Positions 8,882 through 16,855 of a stretch of 55,450 bases of DNA are shown in pieces (the stretch's first letter is position 1; each line of letters opens with the position of its first letter). The DNA comes from an uncultured Sulfolobales archaeon (GTDB lineage: Archaea > Thermoproteota > Thermoprotei_A > Sulfolobales > Desulfurococcaceae): NCBI GenBank assembly GCA_938045475.1, contig CALIML010000018.1:1-55450 (forward strand), given 5' to 3'. Made by a program: the position numbers and the translations under genes. The notes below the pieces were generated by a model. It made no database searches. It was given only the letters and a program-made list of their open reading frames with translations, and had not been told where the DNA came from.

Positions 8882-9432
8882 AGGACGCTGGTGTTGCAGG
8901 ACTAGACCTAGCCGGCTCCCCGAGAAATCCAAGTGGTTTAGCCATACTTTCGCTCCAGAGGGAAGTAATTGTTTTAAAGCTCCTGTACAGCGATAAAGAG
9001 ATCCTCGATGCTTTAGCTGAGCATAGGCCGCTAGTTATAGCCGTAGATGCCCCGCTCTCAGTCCCGGGAGAGGGCCTTAGAAGAGTTGATAGAAAAATGA
9101 TTAGCTTAGGCTATAGAGTCCTCCCCCCGGGCTGGAGGTCGATGAGGATGCTTTCTGAGAGAGCTGTAAAGCTGAAGGATTTAATTGAGAGGAATTTGAA
9201 TGCCGTAGTAATAGAGACCCATCCATTAAGCGCCCTCAAGTCCTCCAGTTGTTCATCAATAGATGAATTGATTCGAGAACTTGAGCTGACTTGCAATGTG
9301 GAGAGTGCGTCAGTGCACGAAGTTGATGCATTGATATCCTCTCTCGTAGCGCTTAGATACCTTAGTGGAATGTCCCTAGTGATTAGTGAAGTAGATGGCG
9401 TAGTGCACTTACTGGGTAAAGTGTGTGAATAG
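8878..9432 (+). CDS. DUF429-like protein (predicted RNase H-fold nuclease family)
   Basis: About 184 residues. The N-terminal GVAGLDLAGSPRNPSGLAIL and the later VIAVDAPLSVPGEG, RRVDRKM and HEVDALISSLVALRYL resemble the DUF429 family, which has the acidic residues of an RNase H-like fold (here D in GLDLAG, D in AVDAPL, and E/D in HEVDA). No experimental function is known for most members. GTG at 8878 gives the classic 4-base GTGA overlap with the reductase stop and is preferred to the TTG one codon earlier. The stop codon directly abuts the stop of the convergent DHH gene at 9433, leaving no intergenic terminator. Confidence 0.75.
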   Translation: MKDAGVAGLDLAGSPRNPSGLAILSLQREVIVLKLLYSDKEILDALAEHRPLVIAVDAPLSVPGEGLRRVDRKMISLGYRVLPPGWRSMRMLSERAVKLKDLIERNLNAVVIETHPLSALKSSSCSSIDELIRELELTCNVESASVHEVDALISSLVALRYLSGMSLVISEVDGVVHLLGKVCE

Positions 9433-10386
9433 CTATTTCTCAGAACATAGAGTTGTTGAAACAACTCTATGCACGTAATCCATTAATGCCTCCTTATTAA
9501 AGAAGCTCTTCAATCTCACAGTGATGGGCACCTGGATCTTTGCTCCACTAGCGTACACGTGTCCTCCACCGCCAAGCTTTGCTGCAAGCATTCTAACGTC
9601 GAAGCCCTCAGACCTAAAGCTGAGCTTTCCATCACTGCCGATTATTACAGCTATGTCTGCCCCCCTCCTACCCAAGACTATTGATGCAGCCAGGCTTGAG
9701 TTAACTCTGGGCTCGCGTATGTAAGCTATCTTTAAGTTGCATGACTCCACCAACCTTACACTATTGATGAACTCGCTGTAGGCCTTCAACTCCCATTCAG
9801 CTCTGCTGGAGACATATCTTGTGAATTCATCGCTCCACAGGACTCCCTTACTCAAAGTGTTTAATACGTGGATTCTCCACGAGTCCCCCCCACGCCTTGG
9901 AATTAACCTGAGGAGCCATGGGCTCAGCCAGTGATCGAACTTCCACAAGTCTGCTCCACAAACTCCACTCGCTAACTCCGCTAGAAAGACTTCATCAACT
10001 TTAGTCAGCCTCGGGGAGTGCTTAGCTACAACACCTGTACTGCAAGTTGATGTATCTACGTAGAGCCTCACCCCAAGACCTCTCATTAAGGCCGTCCATT
10101 CATCGCTCCAAACATGGTGATCATACCACTCCACAAATGCTCCACGCGAAGTAATCGTCTTCAATTCATCAATCAGCCCACTGAGGGTGGGGGGGTTTAC
10201 CCCAAGATCTATTATAACCAACTTCTCCTCAACGATCCCCGCGTTCTTCAATACATCAACTAAGTTGTAGGGTTCTGCAAACAGCACTCTACTGGGGCTG
10301 ATGCCAGCCTTGTATACGTATAATGCTGCTCCAGCAACACCATCTATATCTGTGTGCGTAACTATGACGTACTCCAAGTCCTCCAC
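9433..10386 (-). CDS. DHH-family phosphoesterase
   Basis: A 317-residue soluble protein of the DHH/DHHA1 superfamily (RecJ, NrnA, oligoribonuclease and cyclic-dinucleotide phosphodiesterase relatives). The DHH domain shows VTHTDIDGVAG, VIIDLGVNPP and the name motif WYDHHVW. The C-terminal DHHA1 domain ends with KLGGGGHVYASGAKI, the substrate-binding GGGH motif. It should use two Mn or Mg ions to cleave phosphodiester bonds in short oligonucleotides or nucleotides. The GTG at 10386 follows closely on GCGG; a TTG three codons in is also possible. It stands alone in its direction, convergent with the GGR-DUF429 pair. The substrate is not deducible. Confidence 0.87.
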   Translation of the reverse strand: MEDLEYVIVTHTDIDGVAGAALYVYKAGISPSRVLFAEPYNLVDVLKNAGIVEEKLVIIDLGVNPPTLSGLIDELKTITSRGAFVEWYDHHVWSDEWTALMRGLGVRLYVDTSTCSTGVVAKHSPRLTKVDEVFLAELASGVCGADLWKFDHWLSPWLLRLIPRRGGDSWRIHVLNTLSKGVLWSDEFTRYVSSRAEWELKAYSEFINSVRLVESCNLKIAYIREPRVNSSLAASIVLGRRGADIAVIIGSDGKLSFRSEGFDVRMLAAKLGGGGHVYASGAKIQVPITVRLKSFFNKEALMDYVHRVVSTTLCSEK

Positions 10387-10466
10387 CGCAGGGTTGGGGA
10401 TTTCACACCTAGCTAATAATGCTTAGCGTTTGGCTCTGATTTAGATTGTGGTAGCTTACTGAAGCT

Positions 10467-11276
10467 CTACGCTATTTCTATTGAGGCATCGAGTTTCAGT
10501 TCCTTCACTAACTCCTCCTTTAATTCCTTAACTCTTCTGCTTAGATCGCTGTATGTTGTGTGGGCGTCCCTGGGTTTAACGCTTACGTCTCCATGATATA
10601 GCTTGTCGCTGAACTTTCTAACCTTGATTTCGTTGACTATGAATCCTCTGGACTCAATAAACTCCTTTACTGAGTCTAGGTAGCTGGCTGGCGGAGCTAT
10701 ATCGCTTATCCCCATAACTAGGCTCTTAGTTGTCTTAAATAGTTCCATAAATATGTACATAGTTAAAACTACTGCTCCCATGTAGTCAACTATGTAGCTG
10801 TAGAGGGCTCCAATAGTTGATGAAGCGATGACAACTCCAGCCTCTATGAGCTCACTGAACGTGAATGCTGAGTATGCTGAGAGGAAGCTGCCGATCCTTT
10901 TCGAAAGGAATATTGCCATAGAGTAAGAGAGGGCCCCCAGGCAAGCCATTACTGGAGCCATGATCTCTACTATATACGGCTCAAACTTAGATAGCTTTGA
11001 TACTACGAGGCCTGCGACAAAGCCGTAAGCTATTAGTGTTACTACAATGCCTGCATAGCCCAACTTGTAATGCCCGTAGTGATGATCCTTGTCTGGCGGT
11101 AGAGCGCTCTTAGAGTAGAAGTATACTGAGATTATTGCAGCAAGCGCATTAGCTATTGAAGTAAGGGCGTCAACGAATGAAGCTCTTGAGCCGTAAATAG
11201 TGCCTCCCAATACTTTAAAGAACCCCCCTAGAATTGATAGCGCTACTATGATAGCGAGACTCATCCCACTATCCAT
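10467..11276 (-). CDS. Cation diffusion facilitator (CDF) family protein
   Basis: A 269-residue membrane protein with about five to six helices and a C-terminal cytoplasmic ferredoxin-like domain from about residue 190. The CDF signature region is present: SRASFVDALTSIANALA in helix 2 followed by PPDKDHHYGHYKLGYAG in the loop. Family members exchange Zn, Mn, Fe or other divalent cations against protons. In helix 5, where most CDF proteins have the H/D-x-x-x-D half of the transport site, this protein reads FTFSELIEAGVV with no Asp or His. The metal preference is therefore open. Start ATG 11276. It is divergent from the ZPR1 gene with a shared upstream region. Confidence 0.85.
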   Translation of the reverse strand: MDSGMSLAIIVALSILGGFFKVLGGTIYGSRASFVDALTSIANALAAIISVYFYSKSALPPDKDHHYGHYKLGYAGIVVTLIAYGFVAGLVVSKLSKFEPYIVEIMAPVMACLGALSYSMAIFLSKRIGSFLSAYSAFTFSELIEAGVVIASSTIGALYSYIVDYMGAVVLTMYIFMELFKTTKSLVMGISDIAPPASYLDSVKEFIESRGFIVNEIKVRKFSDKLYHGDVSVKPRDAHTTYSDLSRRVKELKEELVKELKLDASIEIA

Positions 11277-11370
11277 AACGTATTACTCCACATCCCCCAG
11301 CAACTGAGTCAACGCAGAGGCCTGTATTTATAATTAACCTATTAGAGAATTAAGGGAGGAGGCAGCCTTA

Positions 11371-11904
11371 ATGTCGTTGAGGAAAGTACTTGAGTACGAG
11401 TTTGAATGCCCGATGTGTGGAAGCATTTCTAAGTGCAGTGAATACCTCTACAACATACCTATAGTCGGGGAAGTCATTCTCACAAGCTGTAAGTGCAGTG
11501 AGTGCGGATTTAAGCACATTGATGTGCGTTTAATTGAAGTAGGTGAGCCGAGGAAAGTAGTGCTTAAAGTAAGTGAGTTAGAGGACCTAAACTCACTAGT
11601 AATAAGATCTAGTACTGCAAGCATAGCTATACCTGAGCTAGGAGTAGAAGTAACTCCAGGGCCAGCATCAATGGGCTACATAACTACCGTAGAGGGAATA
11701 CTGCTCGACGTACTCGACAAAACTAGGTTCATATGCGAGTCCGCTCACCCTAAGCCAATGGACTGCGATCATAGGATGGAACTCATGGAGAAAGCTTCCA
11801 GGGGGGAAGTACCTGTTACGCTAATACTTGTAGACCCCGAGGGAGTCTCAGCAATAGTTAATAAGAAGGTGTTGTTTGAGCATTTAAAAATAGATCAGCA
11901 GTGA
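11371..11904 (+). CDS. ZPR1-type zinc finger protein
   Basis: A 177-residue soluble protein. An N-terminal four-cysteine zinc finger (CPMCGSISKC ... CKCSECGFK) is followed by the ZPR1 beta domain, recognisable from ELGVEVTPGPASMGYITTVEGIL. Eukaryotic ZPR1 has two such modules and binds eEF1A as a folding chaperone. Archaeal proteins carry one module, and a role with EF-1A is suspected but unproven. The start is ATG 11371, preceded by the strong Shine-Dalgarno AGGGAGGAGG. A TATA-like TATTTATAATTAA lies at about 11324-11337. It is divergent from the CDF gene. Confidence 0.88.
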   Translation: MSLRKVLEYEFECPMCGSISKCSEYLYNIPIVGEVILTSCKCSECGFKHIDVRLIEVGEPRKVVLKVSELEDLNSLVIRSSTASIAIPELGVEVTPGPASMGYITTVEGILLDVLDKTRFICESAHPKPMDCDHRMELMEKASRGEVPVTLILVDPEGVSAIVNKKVLFEHLKIDQQ

Positions 11905-11975
11905 AGCTAGCTCAAGCTGTAAGCCGGAAAACATATTTTACGCTAAACGAATATCGGTTGCAGTGGCTTAATTAG

Positions 11976-12743
11976 GTGGACTCAGTGCTTTTAGCTTTTA
12001 CAGGCGACGTACATAGCCCAAAGTACTTGAGCATGTTTGCAACAGCCCTCAACAATTTAACTAACGGAGATAGTGTGGAAGCAATAGTATTCGTTGGCGA
12101 TATTGTTGAGAAGAACTACGTTGATGGAGTTAGGCCAGTGATTGAATTGACTAAGAGGAGGCTTCGCAACGCTAAGATAGTTGTAGTGTTTGGCAACGAA
12201 GAGTATAGGGGGTTTGAAGAACTATACGTTGAGAAGTTCAAGGAAGTCGTGTGGCTCAAAGACTCAGAGGCAATACTGGAGTTGAGTAAAGCAACTGTAG
12301 GCATAATTGGCACTAGGGGGGCTTTAGATAAGCTAACTACGTGGCAGATGAAGAATTCACCCTGGCTCAGCAAGTACTATAGGGAGCTTCCAAGCAGAAT
12401 TAAGGGCTTAGCTCAAGGATTAAGGAGCAAGTGCGACTACTTAATAATGGCTTCACACTATGGAGTAACTAGAAGGACTTTAGTCGGCGAGAAAGCTCAT
12501 TCATGGCCCTACCTGGCTTCAAGCCTTATGGAAGCCCTGATATCTAAAGATCTATTTGACTTAGTTGTCCACGCCCACGCGCATAGGGGTGAAGTTGAAA
12601 GGGCTTTGATAAATGGAGTCTACGTATATAACGTAAGCCTTCAGGCCAGGGGGAGGATAGTGACTATAGATCTTGAGAAGCTCCACAAGGACTTGACGAG
12701 CTATGCTTTAAAGAAGGCTGTGCACAGGGATTCAGGGAATTAA
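11976..12743 (+). CDS. Cytoplasmic metallophosphoesterase
   Basis: A 255-residue calcineurin-like phosphoesterase without signal peptide. The metal motifs are in order: AFTGDVHSPK (GDxH), VFVGDIVE (GD), VFGNEEYRG, MASHYGV and VHAHAHRGE (GHxH-like). At the usual GNHD/E position the protein reads GNEE, so the conserved His that helps protonate the leaving group is Glu here. Archaeal relatives are often annotated as phosphoesterases of unknown substrate. GTG 11976 is preceded by AATTAGGT, and a TATA-like CATATTTTACG lies near 11931-11942. It overlaps the convergent CitG-like gene by 4 bases at the stops. Confidence 0.82.
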   Translation: MDSVLLAFTGDVHSPKYLSMFATALNNLTNGDSVEAIVFVGDIVEKNYVDGVRPVIELTKRRLRNAKIVVVFGNEEYRGFEELYVEKFKEVVWLKDSEAILELSKATVGIIGTRGALDKLTTWQMKNSPWLSKYYRELPSRIKGLAQGLRSKCDYLIMASHYGVTRRTLVGEKAHSWPYLASSLMEALISKDLFDLVVHAHAHRGEVERALINGVYVYNVSLQARGRIVTIDLEKLHKDLTSYALKKAVHRDSGN

Positions 12744-13663
12744 AAGCGTATTCCTTCATAAATAGCTAGCTGCATTACTGATGAAAGCAGTGGGACGTAT
12801 TCATTGAAGCTGAAGCCCTCCTTCACAAGCCTTTGGTCAAGCCTGTACAGTGTGCTGGCTCCCTCTCTCGTAGTCATTAAGCCCCTGCTTAATGCTTCCG
12901 CAGCTTCCCGCCTAGCCCACTCGGGGAGCCTTGGGTTGACTAGCTCAATGTATGTTGCTACAGCTGCTGAATTAGCGTCTCTATACTTCTCATAGTATTC
13001 CAGAGCTGCTTTAACTCCACTGTACAGTACGTCCTCCTTACTGCATAGCGTTAGTAATCCAGGCCACTTGCTTCCAAGTACTTTAAAGAATTCCTCTAGG
13101 CTTACTTCCTCAATGAAGCCCTTCGCCGGCGATATGCCGTAGCTTAATGCGTGGCTTACCATGTCTTCTCTGCCAACTGCTTTCAATGCATTGATTACTT
13201 CTCTAACGTCCCTCCACTTGCTTCCACTAACGAATACTGCTAGGCTCTTCCTTAAGTCACTCATGTTCCTTAAAATGCTTTCAGGCTCTGCGTGAGAAAG
13301 TATTAATGCATTGACTATTGTTGGAATGACTATGTCTGGATAAACCTTGTAGCTAGTCCATACGTACGACTCCCTGAGGGCCTTACTCAACAACTTGCCA
13401 AGCTCAACTCCTCCAGCCGCTAGAGAACCCTTCCTAACGAGCTCTCCATACGATAACGCTTTCTCAATAAACTCGAGAACTCCAATACACGAAGACATCA
13501 TGTGGAATGGAGCTTCACCAAGCCTCAACCTATGAACACCGCCTGGCTTTATATAAGAGTAAACCCCTAAGTGACACCCTTCAAGCAAAGCCTTCAACAC
13601 TCTATACACTCCACACACCATAGTGAAACTAAAGCAAACAGCATAATAATGGTTATGTTCCAA
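12740..13663 (-). CDS. CitG/MdcB-like triphosphoribosyl-dephospho-CoA synthase family protein
   Basis: About 307 residues from TTG 13663, or 293 from the in-frame ATG at 13621. The N-terminal half, with LEGCHLGVYSYIKPGGVHRLR and RKGSLAAGGVELGKLL, matches the CitG family pattern KPG.V.R. Bacterial CitG makes the triphosphoribosyl-dephospho-CoA prosthetic-group precursor for citrate or malonate decarboxylase acyl carriers. Archaea with this gene mostly lack citrate lyase, so its real reaction there is unknown. The protein is all-helical as expected. A TATA-like TATTTAAAATATT lies near 13700-13715. GGAGGT sits only two bases before the TTG, which leaves the exact start uncertain. Confidence 0.68.
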   Translation of the reverse strand: MEHNHYYAVCFSFTMVCGVYRVLKALLEGCHLGVYSYIKPGGVHRLRLGEAPFHMMSSCIGVLEFIEKALSYGELVRKGSLAAGGVELGKLLSKALRESYVWTSYKVYPDIVIPTIVNALILSHAEPESILRNMSDLRKSLAVFVSGSKWRDVREVINALKAVGREDMVSHALSYGISPAKGFIEEVSLEEFFKVLGSKWPGLLTLCSKEDVLYSGVKAALEYYEKYRDANSAAVATYIELVNPRLPEWARREAAEALSRGLMTTREGASTLYRLDQRLVKEGFSFNEYVPLLSSVMQLAIYEGIRF

Positions 13664-13767
13664 GAACCTCCATTACACTAACGGCAGCTTTGACACTCCA
13701 CTAAAATATTTTAAATAGTTACAACAAGTGTACCTTGACCTGCCTAGTCCCATAGTTTGCTCCGATC

Positions 13768-14301
13768 CTATGGGATGGGGGGGATGTATCCCTTTTCTCG
13801 CCCAACAGATTTGTGAGGCAGTGAAGAAAGCGAATTTTGGGAAGCTGGATCTTCTATAACCTTTATGATCTCGTCCACAGTCTTTGCATTCTTAATTTTT
13901 TGTAGTTTTTCATTATTTGAAAGTAACTCGGCCAGCTGTGCCATTAAACTTAGATGAGATTTGTTATCTGTGGCGCCAAAAGCTATGATAATATCAACTG
14001 GGTCGTTTTCTGGATGCCCAAACCAGACAGGGTTTTCTAAAGTCAGTAGGCTAAAACCTATTTGCTTAACTCCATCTTCCGGCCTTGCATGTGCCAGTGC
14101 AATACCTGGAGCAATTACTATATAGGCATTATTTTCACTACATGCCTTTATCATATTATCTATGTACCGTTCTTCAATTGCACCCTTTTTTAACAGCAGC
14201 TCTCCCGCTTTTCTTATAGCTTCCTTCCAATCTAAGACTCGAACCTTGACTTTGATGGACTCTTTAGTTAGGACTTCAGTTAATTTTAAGTATGTTGGCA
14301 T
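13768..14301 (-). CDS. PTS EIIA component, fructose/ascorbate (UlaC-like) type
   Basis: A 177-residue phosphocarrier of the PTS EIIA 2 (mannitol/fructose/ascorbate) superfamily. The active-site histidine is H71 in APGIALAHARPEDGV, which would accept phosphate from HPr and pass it to the EIIB cysteine. The fold spans residues 1 to about 152; a tail of about 25 residues (from about 152) is extra and looks disordered. The gene is divergent from the IIC and IIB genes and separated from them by about 870 bases. It shares with IIC an identical 23-base promoter element (14339-14361). Base composition is visibly more AT-rich than in the genes to the left. Neither EI nor HPr is in the window. PTS genes are rare in thermophilic archaea, so acquisition by transfer is likely. 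Confidence 0.9.
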   Translation of the reverse strand: MPTYLKLTEVLTKESIKVKVRVLDWKEAIRKAGELLLKKGAIEERYIDNMIKACSENNAYIVIAPGIALAHARPEDGVKQIGFSLLTLENPVWFGHPENDPVDIIIAFGATDNKSHLSLMAQLAELLSNNEKLQKIKNAKTVDEIIKVIEDPASQNSLSSLPHKSVGREKGYIPPIP

Positions 14302-14338
14302 AAAAACCCCCTCGCTTTTTCTCCACTTTTAGCATAAA

Positions 14339-14361
14339 AACCCTTCATAAAACTTATTCTA
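14339..14361 (-). promoter_or_regulatory. Promoter/operator of the EIIA gene, identical to the EIIC one
   Basis: Twenty-three bases upstream of EIIA are identical, in inverted orientation, to 15094-15116 upstream of EIIC. Read on the minus strand the element begins TAGAATAAG and ends GAAGGGTT, with a TATA-like TTTTAT core in the middle. Its near end is 38 bases before the EIIA ATG. A second TTTTTATGC lies just downstream. Exact conservation of 23 bases outside coding sequence suggests a shared core promoter and regulator site. Confidence 0.65.
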
Positions 14362-15093
14362 ATGCATGTTGTTTCGTTTTTTGGTTGGGGAACTGTGTAG
14401 AAGCAGGCATAAGCATGGGGATGAGTGTTGGCGGCTTTATGTCTTTGTGCGCCCTAGGGAGCTTTTAGATATTGATCTTGTTGGTGGATAGAGTTGGTGA
14501 TCCTTGGTCTAAACAGAGAAGATAGTAGACCAGTTGTTTAATCACTTAGAAAGACGGCCGTCATACATGTTTTGACAGCTAATTTAGGTCTTCATATAGA
14601 GGCATGGAGGCGCTTCTACATGTGCTTAAGTTTCCTTGGCTTTGGGAACTTATTCGAGACCACAGCACTATCCATGAAGCCTTCGGCGTGTGTACCTGAA
14701 GCTCATGTCCACCACTTCAGAAACCTTCCTTTCGAGTTCAGCTCCAGGCTTAAAAACAGCCTTAACGTAAATTTCGTCAAGCTTCTCAAGCATTCTGCTT
14801 TTCCCCTCGGCCGAAACATCTCGCCTGCAAACATTAGCGATAAGCACTCATCAGACTTCTACATGATCAAGCCTATGTAAACCATTAACAACATTTCCAC
14901 ACCTATCCAAAAGAACGGGATAAAGCTGCCCAATAAACCTATCAGAAAAACCTCAAACCCTCAACGATCTCCCTGCCATCCAAGGCAGACTCGCTAAGAA
15001 CTAATTCATCAGCATTAATGTATGTATGCATGAAAAACACTTAAAATTTACCTTAAGCATTTGAAAACAACACACAAAGCATCTAGAAGAATA
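14362..15093. other. Gene-poor spacer between divergent PTS promoters, decayed coding sequence
   Basis: No recognisable intact gene lies in this 730-base spacer. A plus-strand frame of 102 codons (14572-14880) resembles no family. On the minus strand the frame opposite about 14669-14850 gives a short protein-like stretch (RMLEKLDEIYVKAVFKPGAE followed by a helix-like ERKVSEVVDMSF) of about 60 residues, ending at a stop. This looks like a gene remnant rather than a functional product. The spacer may derive from an insertion between two promoters that were once closer together. No terminal inverted repeats or target duplication could be recognised by eye. Confidence 0.4.
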
Positions 15094-15116
15094 TAGAATA
15101 AGTTTTATGAAGGGTT
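15094..15116 (+). promoter_or_regulatory. Promoter/operator of the EIIC-EIIB operon, identical to the EIIA one
   Basis: This is the plus-strand copy of the 23-base element also found, inverted, at 14339-14361. It contains the TATA-like TTTTAT about 65 bases before the TTG start of EIIC, so a leader of about 40 bases is expected, with the Shine-Dalgarno GGAGAGG at 15157-15163. The flanks of the two copies differ, so the identity is not just a large duplicated block. Confidence 0.65.
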
Positions 15117-15169
15117 CTAAAAGGCTTGCTTCACGTCTAAGTGAATATGGATAAAAGGAGAGGCTAAAA

Positions 15170-16453
15170 TTGGTACTGGATATCATTGTTCAAATTCTGA
15201 GCAGCGGGCCTCTATTAATAGCATTGATTTGCTGGGTGGGGCACATTTTTAGAGGTGCCCCGCTCAGGGAACAGCTTACAGGAGCAGCGAGGGCAGCCTT
15301 AGGTGTTATAGGGCTAACTGCTGGTGCGAGTTTATTAATTTCAGTTCTTACTCCTTTCCAATCGTTACTGACGGCAGCAGTTGGTGTCAAAGGATTCTTC
15401 CCAGGCTGTTATGCTATGTACGCTCATTCAATGACTATAGCTGAGGTCACAAGGATCTTTGGACCAATACTTATAGGCGGTTTCTTGCTTCACTTAGTTA
15501 TTGCACGTCTAACACCGCTTAGATATGTATTTCTAACTCCACATGGATACCTATGGATGGTGACTGCAGTAAGTATACCTTTAGCACACTTAAAGGTCGA
15601 TCCTTGGCTTGCGATAGCTATCGGTAGCATATTAACAGGGGTTTACTACACGTATAGTTGTGCTGTCGCACACTACGACTTCAAGGGTATAACTGGTGGC
15701 GAGCCGTTGACAATAGGTCATCCGGGAGGTACAACATACTTCTTAGCAGGTCTTCTAGGCAGGCTTTTCAAAGGGACAAAAAGATCGGAAGAAGTGAAAG
15801 TACCAAAGGGCTTCGAGTGGATGAGAGATATTACTTTATCGACAAGCTTTGTAATGCTTATTTTATTAGCTGTCGCAGTTGCGTTAGCATCGCCGGAAAA
15901 GCTGGAAGCCATGGGCATGGAGGTGGCAATAGCGATGCACCCGGCCTTATGGGTAGTAGTGAATGCGTTAACATTTGGAGCAGGTATACTTGTCCTTATG
16001 ACAGGCGTCAGACTTATGCTCAGGGAAATTACAGTGGCATTCGAGGGGATATCTAGAAAAGTGATTCCAGGCGGTATACCTGGTCTTGACTGCCCAGTAA
16101 GCTTTCCATACAGTGAATCATCAGTTATGCTTGGCTTCATAGCTGGCGTTCTTGGTAGCGCAGTCACCTCCTTAGCTCTGCTAGCCGTTGGATGGATGTT
16201 TGTAATACCTCCAGTTGTAGAAGACTTCTTCATGGCTGGAACTTCTGGCGTCTATGGTAATTATAAAGGTGGCTGGAAAGGGGCCATAGCCGGAGGCTTT
16301 ATGAAGGGAGTAGCACTTGTCATTATACCAGCACTATCGGCATCCTTTACAATGCACTACATCGAGGTACCGATAACGCATGCTGACGCGGATGCGGGCT
16401 TACTTACAGTCCTTACATACCTGCTGTTACGTGCACTTGGATATACATTTTAA
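15170..16453 (+). CDS. PTS EIIC permease, ascorbate (UlaA/SgaT) or galactitol-like family
   Basis: A 427-residue polytopic membrane protein with roughly ten to eleven helices. It matches the SgaT/UlaA (PTS AG superfamily) type: N-terminal IVQILSSGPLLIALICWVG, GVKGFFPGCYAMYAHSMTIAE, ITGGEPLTIGHPGGTTYFLAG, and the conserved-loop LDCPVSFPYSESSVMLGFI. It should carry a sugar or sugar acid across the membrane while EIIB phosphorylates it. L-ascorbate is the known substrate of UlaA; here the substrate is unknown. The start is TTG 15170, supported by GGAGAGG seven bases upstream. EIIB follows 57 bases downstream. Codon use is AT-rich relative to the flanking housekeeping genes. Confidence 0.88.
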   Translation: MVLDIIVQILSSGPLLIALICWVGHIFRGAPLREQLTGAARAALGVIGLTAGASLLISVLTPFQSLLTAAVGVKGFFPGCYAMYAHSMTIAEVTRIFGPILIGGFLLHLVIARLTPLRYVFLTPHGYLWMVTAVSIPLAHLKVDPWLAIAIGSILTGVYYTYSCAVAHYDFKGITGGEPLTIGHPGGTTYFLAGLLGRLFKGTKRSEEVKVPKGFEWMRDITLSTSFVMLILLAVAVALASPEKLEAMGMEVAIAMHPALWVVVNALTFGAGILVLMTGVRLMLREITVAFEGISRKVIPGGIPGLDCPVSFPYSESSVMLGFIAGVLGSAVTSLALLAVGWMFVIPPVVEDFFMAGTSGVYGNYKGGWKGAIAGGFMKGVALVIIPALSASFTMHYIEVPITHADADAGLLTVLTYLLLRALGYTF

Positions 16454-16510
16454 TTAAATAGAAAAATTAAAATCTCTCTTTTTTAAAAACTATGGAGAGA
16501 GGGGTTTAAC

Positions 16511-16828
16511 ATGGGAAAAGAGGAGAAATCTCTCAATGTAATAGCGGTATGTGGCTTCGGCCTAGGATCATCTGAAATTCTAGTAATGAATATTCAAAGG
16601 GCCTTGGAATCCTTAGGCATTAAGAATTACAGCGTACAGGCGTCTAGTCTTGCCTTATCATCAGCGCTTGAAGCAGATATTATAGTAACTTCTGGAATCT
16701 TTGTAAAGGATGTAAAAGAGAGATTGAAAGGCAAAGAAATACCCATAGTAACTATAAGAAGCTTTGTCAATCTCAATGAAATAACGAGTAAGCTAAGGGA
16801 GGTACTAAAAGAGATAGGTCACTTATAA
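16511..16828 (+). CDS. PTS EIIB component, UlaB/lactose-galactitol type
   Basis: A 105-residue protein with a Rossmann-like EIIB fold. The phosphorylated cysteine is C14 in IAVCGFGLGSSEIL, the P-loop-like motif of the UlaB/GatB family. It takes phosphate from H71 of EIIA and gives it to the incoming sugar. The start ATG 16511 follows GGAGAGAGGGG. With EIIC just upstream and the dehydrogenase 27 bases downstream it forms one operon, so the three-protein permease is complete in this window apart from the general EI and HPr proteins. Confidence 0.9.
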   Translation: MGKEEKSLNVIAVCGFGLGSSEILVMNIQRALESLGIKNYSVQASSLALSSALEADIIVTSGIFVKDVKERLKGKEIPIVTIRSFVNLNEITSKLREVLKEIGHL

Positions 16829-16855
16829 GTCGCTTAAAACGGACGCGTCTAAGGG

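Noticed and set aside
14572-14880. 102-codon plus-strand frame between the PTS promoters
   Set aside because: No family, no clear ribosome binding site, and composition like decayed DNA. Kept only as part of the spacer description.
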